Source: Undaria pinnatifida | Taxonomy: Eukaryota; Sar; Phaeophyceae; Laminariales; Alariaceae | DNA: 64,000 nucleotides | NCBI GenBank assembly: GCA_012845835.1 | Contig: JABAKD010000006.1 | Location: 5,386,318 to 5,450,317, forward strand | Direction of reading: 5' to 3' | In this document: piece after piece, positions 33,060-43,400 of the stretch | How the letters are laid out: each line of letters begins with the position of its first letter | How positions within the stretch are numbered: the stretch's first letter is position 1 | Notes under the pieces: generated by a model | The model's input: only the letters and a program-made list of their open reading frames with translations | Told to the model about the DNA's origin: nothing | Databases searched by the model: none | Translations under genes and position numbers: made by a program

Positions 33060-35690
33060 GGGTGTCTTCTTGGTACAACCGTCAGATTCGTCCCCTTCAA
33101 GGGCTTATAGTTTCCGCGCACATATTGAAATCCCCCCCCCCCCCCCCCCCCCCCCGATCCCTCTTGTTCAAACGCCCCACCTGAAAATCAAAATCTACCA
33201 GAGTAGTAAACACTACCAGTCGGCTGAAATCATCTCATTATCCATCTAGCCATCCATGCCGTAGCTCCAACTCATCTCCGCCCTCCCCCCCCCCCTCCCC
33301 TTTTGTTCCCCGCCCAGTTCGTTCAAACGCCCCACTTACAATCGAATCGGCCAGAGTAATAAACACTTCTAAGCAATTGATATCACGTCATTATCTTTCT
33401 AGCCATCCATGACGTAGCTTTCAATAATCCCCCCTCCCCCCCCTCCAACGCCCCCTCATTCCCCACACCCCGCACGATCGCCTAGACCCAGCACCGCGCG
33501 TATATCAAGCCCCTACATATATGATGCAACCGTCAGATTCGTCCCCTTCAAGGGCTTATAGTTTCCGCGCACATGTTGAAATGCCCGCTCCCCCCCCCCC
33601 CCCCCCGATCCCTCTTGTTTAAACGCCCCACCTGAAATCAAAATCTGCCACAGTAGTAAACACTACAAGCCAGCTGATATCTTCTCATTATCCATCTAGC
33701 CATCCATGCCGTAGCTCCAACTCATCTCCGCCCTCCCCCCCCCCCTCCCCTTTTGTTCCCCGCCCAGTTCGTTCAAACGCCCTACTTACGATCGAAATCG
33801 GCCAGAGTAATAAACACTTCTAAGCAATTGGATATCACGTCATTATCTTTCTGGCCATCCATGACGTAGCTTTCAATAATCCCCCCTCCCCCCCTCCAAC
33901 GCCCCCTCCTTCCCCACACCCCGCACGATCGCCTAGACCCAGCACCGCGCGTATAGCAAGCCCCTACATATATGATTAATACGCGCGATCGGAGGATCAC
34001 ACACAATGTTGCGAACATCAGTGTCGACCAAATCCGCGATTTTTATATTATATGTGACCTAAACCTCTTGAAAACCCTTCCCCCCCCCTCCCCCCCCCCC
34101 CCCCGTCTATTTTTTTTTTTTTCCCTCGCTTTTTCTTGATTAAACGCCCCACTTACGATCGAAATCCGCCAGAGTAATATACACTTCCACGCCCTGGATA
34201 TCGCCTCGTTATCGTTTCAGAGCCGTCCATGCCACTGCTGCAATTCCCACCCCCCCCCGCCCCCAACGCCCCCTCCTTCCCCACCACCCGCACCATCGCC
34301 TCGACCTAGCACCACGCGTATAGCAAACCCCTACATCTATGCGACCTAAAGCCCTCCCCCCCCGCCCCCACCCCCCCCCGCCACATCCCCCCCCCCTCCC
34401 CCACAAGAAATATGTATAGTTTCCACGCACAAATTGACCTGCCCCACCCGTGCCCCCCCCCCACTCCCCCCCTCCCGCCTTCCTTTTGATCAAAATCAGG
34501 CCCCCACGTCCTTAAAAACTCCGCCCTCCCCTCACCGGATACTCGACTTATAGGATTCACTTGACAAACTGATGCATTTCCTTGCACAGCTTTCAGATTT
34601 TTTCCCTCTCAGAAACGGGTTTTATAGTATCCGCGCACAGACTGCCTAACATCACCCTGTTGACCCCGATAGCTACACTGTAGTTGCAAGGGGAGTCGCC
34701 GACCTATATCCTTAATGAGGACACACAACCAGTAACACGCGCGATCGGAGTATCACACACAGCTTGCAAAGATGAGTTTCGACAAAATCTTCGATCTCAC
34801 AGCTAGACTGTATTTTCAGTTTTTATAATATATGATAAATACGCGCGATCGGAGGATCACACACAATGTTGCGAAGATCAGTGACGACCAAATCCTTGAT
34901 CTCATAGCTCAAGTGTCGTTTAATATTACATGTGACCTAAACCTCTTGAAAACCCTTCCCCACCCCCCTCTCCCTTTCTTTTTTTCCTCGCTCTCTCTTG
35001 CTTAAACGCCCACCTAAAATCGAAATCCGACAGAGTAATAAACACTTCCACATCCTGGATATTGCCCCATTATAAATTTGAGAGCCGTCCATGCCGCTGC
35101 TGCAATTCCCCCCCCCCCCCCGGCCCCCAACGCCCCCTCCTTCCCCACCACCCGCACCATCGCCTAGACCTAGCACCACGCGTATAGCAAACCCCTACAT
35201 CTATGCGACCTAAAGCCCTCCCCCCCCGCCCCCCGCCCCCCCCCGCCACATTCCCCCCCCTCCCCCACAAGAAGGATTCATAGTTTCCACGCACAATCTG
35301 ACCTGCCCCACCCGTCCCCTCCCCCCCTTCCCCCCTCCCGCCTTTCTTTTGATCAAAATCACGCCCCCGCGTCCCTAAAAACTCCGCCCTCCCCTAACCG
35401 GTTATTCGACTTACAGGATTCACTTGATAAACTGATGCATTTCCTTCCACAGCTTTCAGATTTTTTCCCCCTCAGAAACGGGTTTTATAGTATCCGCGCA
35501 CAGTGACTGACTAACACCACCCTGTTGACCCTGATAGCTACACTGTAGTTGCAAGGGGAGTCGCCGACCTATATCCTTAATGAGGACACACAACCCGTAA
35601 TACGCGCGATCGGAGTATCACACACAGGTTGCAAAGATGAGTTTCGACAAAATATTCGATCTCACAGCTGGAGTGTATTTTCATTTTTAT
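33060..35690 (-). mobile_element. Foldback family A, giant right arm with tandem duplications
   Basis: About 2.6 kb of modules. A roughly 450-bp segment (about 33078-33526) is repeated at 33528-33975, and an approximately 855-bp segment from about 33977 is repeated from 34832. Each larger unit ends in the complete terminus TCGCCGACC, CACACACAGCTTGCAAAG, then CTCACAGC and GTATTTTCA (34800s and 35660s). C runs separate the modules throughout. Confidence 0.85.
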
Positions 35691-35704
35691 AGTAGTCTAT
35701 ACAT

Positions 35705-35867
35705 TCTGAAAATAAAAGTACACTCCAGCTGTGAGATCGAAGATTTGCTCGAAACTCGTCTTTGCAATGTGTGTGATGCTCCGATCGCTAGTATATATGT
35801 GTATACGGAGTAGATGAGTTTCGACAAAATCTTCGATCTCACATCTGGAGTGTATTTATATTTTTAT
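35705..35867. mobile_element. Miniature family A element, 163 bp, both ends present
   Basis: Left TACACTCCAGCTGTGAGATC and right GATCTCACATCTGGAGTGTA are inverted copies of the family A end, only about 30 bp apart inside. TACAT on both sides (35700-35704 and 35868-35872) may be a 5-bp TSD. This is the smallest complete family A unit here and helps set the element ends. Confidence 0.72.
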
Positions 35868-35886
35868 TACATACTACAAGGGCCCC

Positions 35887-35918
35887 GCATGCGTGCCGGC
35901 ATACGCCGGCACCCATGC
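35887..35918. repeat. GC-rich hairpin repeat, copy 1
   Basis: GCATGCGTGCCGGC, loop ATAC, GCCGGCACCCATGC: 13 of 14 positions pair. The surrounding block (ACAAGGGCCCC to TTCGGGT.GGGCAGGAC) recurs in reverse at about 56504-56566. Confidence 0.8.
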
Positions 35919-36454
35919 TTCGGGTGGGGCAGGACAGCAATTCGAATTGTTCGATTCAATATTTGGTAGAGTAAAGAAAGTCACCACACACAATCATCGT
36001 CTGCGCGTACAGTATGTAAGGTAATGCCAAGACGTCGATATAGACTAACAACCATAACAATGTACTACTAACAATAGCTACGTACCGTTTTTTAAGTGAA
36101 TCCGATTCCGAGCTTCATCCATCAGATTTCGATAGGATAAATCCGAGCACACGCCGACTAACCCTTTAGTCTGGCGACGAAACGTGCCGAGTGCGTTTCT
36201 TATGATAGTTTACTTAATCAAGCACCCGGCGCCAATAAGGTGACTGACCACGTCAGCTGCGCGTGATTAGAGAAGTTGTACATGGACCAATTGCATAATA
36301 CAACAACAGTCAGTCCAGATCGAGTTGATCGGTGCAGCTTGCTTGGGTATCGTATCATTACAGCAGCAGTGATACACTTCACTTCTTTTCTTTTTCCCAT
36401 CCCATTGATTGTGATGCTCGTGTTACTCTCGCCCTTCCAATGCAGTAGTATAAC

Positions 36455-36760
36455 TTAGATCCGGGGTCATATAGCGGGCTCCCCTCCCCCCTCCCCACTA
36501 CGGTACATGCCCTAATTTTTATCGCGAGAAGAGTTCAGCATTTTCTTCCCTCGTCGATTCGGGTCGATTTGTACCTACCCACGCTGCTAGGCGATTTCAG
36601 CAGTTAGTTGATCCTTTTTTTCTCATTTATTTCTGCAAATAAATAAAGCCAACCAATCTCACGACGGTGGCTATTTAGCTCAAGGGCCAACTCTAGTATT
36701 AATAGGAGTAGTATTCGAGTGTAACCCCACTAGACCACCGGGGCGATCGGCTCTATATCA
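36455..36760 (-). mobile_element. SINE B2 (reverse)
   Basis: Reverse order: GATCCGGGGTCA, AATTTTTATCGCGAGAAG, CTTCCCTCGTCGATTC, CTACCCACGCTGCTAGGCG, then the head with ACTAGACCACCGGGGCGATC at 36730-36750. It shares its core with B1 but not the 3' end. Confidence 0.72.
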
Positions 36761-36764
36761 CTCA

Positions 36765-36943
36765 CTGTCCCGGTGGCGTATCAGGTGATATCCTCGAGCC
36801 TGGTATAGGTCAGCTTCGTGAGTTCGAATCCCCCCGAGGGCGTACTCGTATAATTTTTCGTCTTGTGCACTAATTGAGTTGCGGAAAGCGCGAGAGCGTG
36901 AGTTAGCAACACTCGATGAAAAATCGACGATCAGTGGGTGCTG
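36765..36943 (+). mobile_element. SINE B1, 5' part (split by an LTR element)
   Basis: CCCGGTGGCGTATCAGG, B box GAGTTCGAATCCCC, GCGGAAAGCGCGAGAGCGTG and GATGAAAAATCGACGATCAG, then broken at GTGCTG. It continues at 37755. Confidence 0.82.
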
Positions 36944-37754
36944 TGAAGGAGTCGTGGTGCCGGATGGTGGGAGGGAAAGGACGCAGGGGTATCAGCTTCT
37001 CTTGGAGACAGCACCGTTTCTTCTTTGTTGATTTCTTATTACTGGCGTTGAGCTATGAGAAGCTCGAGGAGACAGGAAAAGGAGAAGGAGTGAGAGCATG
37101 GGGGTGGGGTGAGGCTCAAAAAGTTCGCTTCACCCTCCAGCATTGCTGCTGTGCTCTCTTCTGGACCTTTACCTATAGAACGTACAAGCAACGTTCTCCT
37201 AGGTGTTCTATATTCCCATGAGCGCTTAACGCGCTTACTTCTACCTATATTGTCCAGAGGAGGGACGTTCCATTACCGAGAACGCTCTTGTGGTATAAGC
37301 TAGCTATTATCTACGGGTTATCCGCTTCACTCAGAATATTTCGTTTAAGAGAATCTTCTTGTGGCCAATAGGCCGTAACTCTGCGGACTATCTTACCGAA
37401 TCTATTGCCCGCTATACCAATACTCTATTACATTAGCCCACCCTGAATAGTCGTATATGCAGACCTCAAGACGGTCGAAAGATGATGACAGAGTTCATCC
37501 TAAAAGACCGGGAAAGGGGGTCGAAGATGCGGCTATTCGAAACAAACACATGAGGCTATAGATTCCCCCACACCTCGTAATGAGGCCTAAACGCCAAGGA
37601 TAGGGCCATTTACTAATAAAGCAGATCGCTGAAAGAAAAGCCATAGGAAGATAGAGGAAAACAGAAAACCCAGAATGGAGCAACCTATGTAGAGCAGCCA
37701 AAACTGGAAACCAAAAAGGAAACCTGAAGACTAAGCGATCGACACTCTATTACA
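36944..37754 (-). mobile_element. LTR element nested in SINE B1, 811 bp
   Basis: GTGCTG flanks both sides (36938-36943 and 37755-37760) as a TSD inside the SINE. On the minus strand it starts TGTAATAGAG and ends ...CTCCTTCA, with a second TGTAATAGAG start at about 37435 following ATTCAGGGTGGGCTAA, so the 3' LTR is about 36944-37435. The expected full 5' LTR is missing, so part was deleted. The interior (37436-37600) matches other LTR remnants here. No protein is seen. Confidence 0.75.
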
Positions 37755-37865
37755 GTGCTGAACCCTATGCGCCAAGAAAAATGAAGGCAATAACCGGGGG
37801 GGGAAGGGAAGGACGACACCTGTGGCTACGGCTTGTATGTCCAGACGCTGGAAAGTAGAAGTGTG
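37755..37865 (+). mobile_element. SINE B1, 3' part
   Basis: GCTGAACCCTATGCGCCAAG, AAAATGAAGGCAATAACCGG and GTGGCTACGGCTTGT; completes the copy that starts at 36765. Confidence 0.8.
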
Positions 37866-38509
37866 CCAAAAACAAAACAAAACAGTAGAAGAGATTATCA
37901 ATCAGCAATCAGCAGCAATAAGGAGCACGTCAAGTACGAAGCAGCACAAACTTATTTGTCAGTTACGTACCAACACGACCGCTTGCACTTGACCGGCAAA
38001 CGACCACTGCTTCAACAGAGTCAGGGACCACAGCAACAACAAAGCACGCCATGCTACTGTCTACTTACCACCACCTACGAGTGGCGCAGCTTAACAACAG
38101 GAGTAACTTGCATAATACAAACCTCGAGGCCCCCGGGACGCAGCCACTCGCAATGCTGCTGTGTGGCTTTTCCTGGCGCAGTAATCGTAATCACTACTAT
38201 CTCCTCCTCGTTCAGCCATGCGTGCGCTTGCCACGTCTATATCCATGTACGTATGTACGTGTACCTACCGAAATTCAATAAACCAATGCAGTACTACTAT
38301 GATCCCTACCGCAGTACCATGTTTTTTTTTACAGTAATAATATTATTTTATAACTAATTTTCAAGGACGCCATTGTTTGTTTTGGGACGAAACATGACGC
38401 CAATTTGAAAATAATGTCTTGCCAATTTTTATTTTATCAACCTCTCCATACATGAAGATCCGAAGAATAACTGGAGAGTACCGTTCAAAATACAATTTTT
38501 TGCGCGCTT

Positions 38510-39394
38510 CTGGCTTGGACGGCGGTCTTCGAACAAAGTGATTTGACCTAGAAATGCTACAGCACTGCCCCTGAGCTATACTTGATCACTTGACTCAGTA
38601 ACTCAGTGGGTAGTGTTGCTATTATGTATATATATATGTTAAACTATCAAAATAGCCATTCACAATGTCAGCGCGCACGCTTGAAAAAGACAAATAGAAA
38701 GTCGGTGAGAATCGAACACACGACACTTGGCACTGCCCACTGTCACTTGAGTTAGTAACACTCACAGTGAGTGGGTTATGCTTAAAAACCAACCAAATAT
38801 GTTTTCCAGTTCGTTAATTAATTATCCCCGACTTCGTAAGAGGGATCTCCGGAGCTATCCCCTCTCCCCGTACTACAGTTGGTAGTACTCAGGAGAACAC
38901 TAACAGCTATCGTAACCATTCATAACGTCTCCAGCGCGCACGCTCCTGAATACCAAACATGATCTGGGTGAGAATCGTACTCACGACACATCCTTCGTTG
39001 GTTACATAGCACTATACCCACTGAGCCGGAAGGCAACGACACACAGCGGTAGTGGTAGCTACGATAGGGCAAGCGCTTCAAGGCGGCCATTAAAAAAGCG
39101 TCGTCAGGAAGAAGTTTACATTCTAATTTGGAAATGATGCCAATATGGAAATGCTGTCCCTTGATATTTCCGTTCAAGCTCTAAATATGGCAAGATCCAA
39201 GAGTAGCTCGAGCGTATACCGCCCAAAATACAAAAAACGCACTTCTCGCTTGTCTCGCTCAGCGTCTATCCGCGTTCACGTCGAGGTGCGGAACGGATAC
39301 GGCAGGGCGAGGGGCGTTGGAGCCGCCCCCCGAAGACGGAGCTCGAACGAAGCTATTTGACCGAAAGTTCCAGTTCCGAGAATCGCATACTGAG
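38510..39394 (-). mobile_element. Element E (tRNA-arm-bearing repeat), inverted copy
   Basis: Along its whole length it is the inverse of 53665-54545. It includes TTCGAACAAAGTGA, GGCACTGCCCACTGTC, CTCCGGAGCTATCCCCTCTC, AGTACTCAGGAGAACACTAA, GCGTCTATCCGCGTTCACGT and GAGAATCGCATACTGAG. T-arm-like hairpins lie at 38705-38721 (one mismatch) and 38968-38984 (GTGAG-AATCGTA-CTCAC, perfect). No protein is recognisable. Confidence 0.82.
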
Positions 39395-39686
39395 CCGAAA
39401 GGAAACGACACACAGCAGTAGTAGCTACGGTAGGGCAAGCGCTTCGAGGCGGCCATGATAAAAGCATCGTCGGGAAGAAGTCTAGAGGCCAATTTGGAAT
39501 GACGCCAATTTAGAAATGTTGTCCCTTATTTATTCGTTCAAGCTCTACATATGCCAAGATCCAAGAATAGATCGGGCGTATACCGCCCAAAATACAAGAA
39601 AAAAGTGCACTTCTCGCTTGTCTCGCTCAGCGTCTATCCGCGTTCACGTCGAGGTGCGGAACGGATACGGCAGGGCAAGGGGCGTT
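39395..39686 (-). mobile_element. Element E, second tandem unit (first part)
   Basis: CCGAAAGGAAACGACACACA onward repeats the E segment starting at about 39024. It is broken at GGGGCGTT by the LTR element F and resumes at 41191. Confidence 0.8.
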
Positions 39687-40071
39687 TGTAATGGAGTGCC
39701 CTCCGTAGAAGGATAGGTTATAGATTCGACGTGAAACCATGTCATGGTTGAGGTGAAACCACGTGACATTAGATTTCACATTCACGTCAAGGCCATCATA
39801 GATGGGCGATAATGTAGGTGACGATGATGGGACAAGCAGGACGCCCCACATCTTACTACCTGTTCTACCCTGTTTGCCCTGCTCTACCCTGCACTACCCT
39901 GCTGCCCTGTTATGTCTGTCTTTTAGTATCCAATGTAGGGAAATAATGCATATGAGCGTTGAGTCCATCCAGCGAGCCATAAGGAGAGACCAAAAAAGAC
40001 ACTGGAATCCATCAGGAGCACGCTTCTCAACACCGACCAACCACGCATCCCCCTCTCGGAATACCACTACA
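39687..40071 (+). repeat. 5' LTR of element F
   Basis: 385 bp, TG...CA. Contains ATTCGACGTGAAACCATG and a CCCTGCTCTACCCTGC-type run. It differs from the 3' LTR at scattered sites and in length, so the insertion is not very recent. Confidence 0.85.
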
Positions 40072-40821
40072 TTTGGCGTCGTTGGAGCAGTGAGCGTGTC
40101 GACCTTGGGCTTGCGCGATCTCCTCCCCGGTGGTCTTCTCTCCCCAAGGCAAGCTCTTTTCACCTTGCATAGCTTTGCATTTTACTTTTTTTTCCGTCTT
40201 TTTTCAGATAGTTTTTCTTTGTTTTTTTTCCTTTCGCCTTTTAACATACTTTCTTCCTCTCAGTAGCGAGCTTGGTTATCCTTTTGTCTCCTATCCGTAA
40301 ACCACTGGCGCCTTCGGGCCTCTGCTTTGTGACCGACACGTTGGGTCTGCAGCTACCACGGCTTTGCGGCAGCAGCTTTTCGACATATTGTCTCCCCGTG
40401 CTCTCTCTTTGTGGAACACTACTATGACAATCGAACAAATAAAGTTCTCCCCTATATTTGTTTTTGTGCTATATTTATTTGTCCTTACCTCTTGTTTTCC
40501 AACCCCATTACATTAGCCCATCAACAGAAAAAAAAATACAGTGGCCGCGCCCTTCGTGTTTTCGTAGGCCGATTGCTACTGGTATACCGTAGGTACATAC
40601 CCTTTCTCGAGCTCTCACGGTTGTAAGCTCCATCGTAGGGTTGTATATCTTGCAATGAGGTATTTAAGCCTCATCATCACGAGGTGCGGGGAAATCGATA
40701 GCCTCATTTTCGTGTGTTTCGAATAGCCGCATCTTCGATCCCCTTTCCCAATTCTGGATGTTTTGTTGACATCCTTTGGTTGCCAGGTGATCTGCATCTA
40801 CGACTATTCAGGGTGGCCTAA

Positions 40822-41190
40822 TGTAATGGAATGCCATCCGTAGAAGGATAGGTTATAGATTCGACGTGAAACCATGTCATGGTTGAGGTGAAACCACGTG
40901 ACATTAGATGTCACATTCACGTCAAGGCCATCATAGATGGGCGATAGTGTAGGGGACGATGACGGGACAAGCAGGACGCCCCATATCTCACTATCTGCTC
41001 TACCCTGTTTTGCCCTGCTCTGCCCTGCGCTACCCGGCTGCCCTGTTATTTCCGTAGGAAATAATGCATATAAGCTTTTGAGTCCATCCAGTGAGCCATG
41101 AGGAGAGACCAATAAAGACACTGGAACTCATGAGGAGCACGCTTCCCAGCACCGACCAACCACGCATTCCCCTCTCGAAATACCACTAAA
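40822..41190 (+). repeat. 3' LTR of element F
   Basis: 369 bp, collinear with the 5' LTR. It is preceded by ATTCAGGGTGGCCTAA, the block also found before the other LTR remnants. Confidence 0.85.
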
Positions 41191-41310
41191 CGTTGGAGCC
41201 GCCCCCCGAAGACGGCGCTCGAACGAAGCTATTTGACCGAGAATTCCAGTTCCGAGAATCGCATACTGAGACCGAGACGAAAAAAACTCCTCACCGAATC
41301 CCCCCCCCCC
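41191..41310 (-). mobile_element. Element E, second unit (remainder)
   Basis: CGTTGGAGCCGCCCCCCGAA to GAGACCGAGACGAAAAAAAC and a C run; matches 53665-53790 in reverse. Confidence 0.8.
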
Positions 41311-41825
41311 AAAATGATCATATATAAAATGACTTACAGGATATACATGATAAACTGGTGCATTCTTTCCAAAACCGTCAGATGTATCCCCATGAAGGAT
41401 TTATAGTTTCCAAGCACAAATTGAGCTGCCCCGCCCGTCCCCCCCCCCCCCTCCCCCCCCCCCCCCACCCCCGCTCCCTTTTGATCAAAACCAGGCCCCC
41501 ACGTTCTTCAAAACTCCACCCGCCCCTCACCGGTTATTCGACTTGCAGGATTCACTTGATAAACGGATGCATTTCCTTCCACAGCTGTCAGATTTTGTCC
41601 CCCTCAGAAACGGGTTTTATATTTTCCGCGCACAGACTGACTAACACACCCTGTTGACCCTGATAGCTACACTGTAGCTGCAAGGGGAGTCGCCGACCTA
41701 TATCGTTAATGAGGACACACAACTCGTAAAACGCGCGATCGGAGTATCACACACAGCGTGCAAAGATGAGTTTCGACCGAATATTGGATCTCACAGCTGG
41801 AGTGTATTTTCATTTTTTATAATAT
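41311..41825 (-). mobile_element. Foldback family A, right arm and terminus
   Basis: C-run module (41440-41475), CAGATTTTGTCCCCCTCAG, GTCGCCGACC, TATCACACACAGCGTGC, end ATCTCACAGCTGGAGTGTAT. Confidence 0.85.
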
Positions 41826-41834
41826 ATTTATATA

Positions 41835-41935
41835 TATATATTACATACGGAGTATCACACACAGCTTGCAAATATGAGTTTTTTTCGACAAAATATTTTC
41901 GATCTCACAGCTGGAGTGTATTTTTTTTAATGTAA
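41835..41935 (-). mobile_element. Family A terminal fragment
   Basis: A second terminus, ACACAGCTTGCAAATATGAG to TCACAGCTGGAGTGTATT, directly after the arm, with small T insertions. Confidence 0.7.
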
Positions 41936-41971
41936 TATATGTATGGAGCTTTTTTCTTTCATAAACACAAA

Positions 41972-42156
41972 CTAACGAACTGCCAAGAGCGCTTGATAGC
42001 AGCGTGGGTAAGCACAACTCGACGTGACGAGTCGACGAGTGAGAGAGAAGTGCTGAACTGTTCTTACGATAAGCATGAAGGCGCGTACTGCGTATAGTGG
42101 GAAGAGGGGTGGAGGCAAGAGACTGATTAGTGGCCCTGGGTCCGAGTTATGTCCTG
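41972..42156 (+). mobile_element. SINE B2, headless copy
   Basis: GCTTGATAGCAGCGTGGGTA, GAGTCGACGAGTGAGAGAG, ACGATAAGCATGAAGGCGCG and GTGGCCCTGGGTCCGAGTTA follow the B2 order. Confidence 0.6.
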
Positions 42157-42659
42157 AAAAAAAAAAAGAAAACGTACGTGCAAAGACGATAGATGGGACG
42201 ACCAAAACTAAAACTATCTAGACTAAATGTATACTCGAATATATCTTTCTTATTATACTGGTATAAAAGAACGCCAGATCTCGCTCGGGTCTTCATTCGA
42301 TCAATACAGGTAAACCTGGTGTGTGTGCCTTTTTGCATTACATCAAGAAGAAGAGCAGAAGTCTAAGAAGAGAGATCGCTTCGGAACAACAGTATACTGC
42401 TGTAGTAGGAGTAGTATAGCCATCGACGTCCACCGCATGTTCCATCATGACTCGACAGCAGCACCAACAACCCGAGCATCGCCAGACCTGGGCTGGACCT
42501 CCGCTGGCCTGCCACATAAAGTATATAGACGAAGTATACAGGGAGTACACAGGAAAACTTGCGTACGAACCCGGTAGACCCAAACAAACAGCCCACTCCA
42601 ACAGTTAACTCACACTACGTAGTCTATAATAAAAACAATTAATTATCATTGTTTCATGC

Positions 42660-42950
42660 ATGGGCTGAATTCCACATAAAATATATGTGTCTGTTTTTGT
42701 CCCCCCCCAATGCGGGTTGTGCAGTTTCCGTGTGCAGAACAAGGTTTGCACGTCTTAGTCCTGCTGACCCTGGCATTATTAGCAGGGGACTCACCGACCT
42801 GTATCCTTCGCGAGGAGGGTATACATACCCCGTATAACACGCGCGATCGAAGTGTCACACGCAGCTCGCAAAGCTAAGTTTTGATCAAAAACCTTTTGGT
42901 CGATCTCAGCTAAAAAATGAAGTGTAATTTTTCACTTATTAAATAGTCTA
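42660..42950 (-). mobile_element. Family A terminus, diverged subtype
   Basis: Same block order as other termini (GTTTCCGTGTGCAGA, GACTCACCGACCTGTATCC, CACGCGCGATCGAAG, CAGCTCGCAAAGCTAAG) but with many changes; closest to 16080-16200. Confidence 0.6.
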
Positions 42951-43159
42951 TGCTCTCCTTTCTTTGTGAGTAGTCCCCGGTGTGCTGCGGCTTGCATATA
43001 CCAGGTACATAGATAGTACTCCGTATATGTTATGCCTTCGTGTTCAGTGGGGTTGGCAGTGCATGAGTGTGCATGGCCAAATCATCTTGCTGTAAATATT
43101 TGCAATTTATCTGTTGTCTACAAGTATCTCTTCTGTCTTGTAGTTTGTCACCACAGCAG

Positions 43160-43400
43160 TGTGTGTGTGTGTTCTTCACATTAAACCGTTCTTCTACTCG
43201 TCGACATCCAGCACACCCAGTGTCCGTACTGATTCTTCACCCTAGAAAGATCAGCTCTGTGGTCACAAGCCACGACACAGAGATAATGCATCGTAATGCA
43301 TTCGACAACGCAATGTCATGCCCTAGTACTGGGTACGACAGGCACAACATACATACGTCAGCAACAGAAATACATTGGAAGAGAGAAATACGAAATAAAC
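43160..43400 (-). mobile_element. SINE-like insert S, copy 2
   Basis: One base different from 23506-23746 apart from GT length. No clear TSD is visible because an AAAAAC array follows directly. A short 5'-like piece (TGTTCTTCTCATTAAACC) recurs near 43846. Confidence 0.85.

Larger units (their letters stand above)
39687..41190 (+). mobile_element. Non-autonomous LTR element F, 1504 bp
   Basis: LTRs at 39687-40071 and 40822-41190 both start TGTAATGGA; the first ends CTACA, the second CTAAA. CGTT flanks both sides (39683-39686 and 41191-41194), and joining the flanks restores the E sequence seen at 39310. TGGCGTCGTTGG (40074-40085) is a primer-binding site two bases after the LTR. The interior of about 750 bp has no gag or pol, so it is a miniature LTR element. 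Confidence 0.87.
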
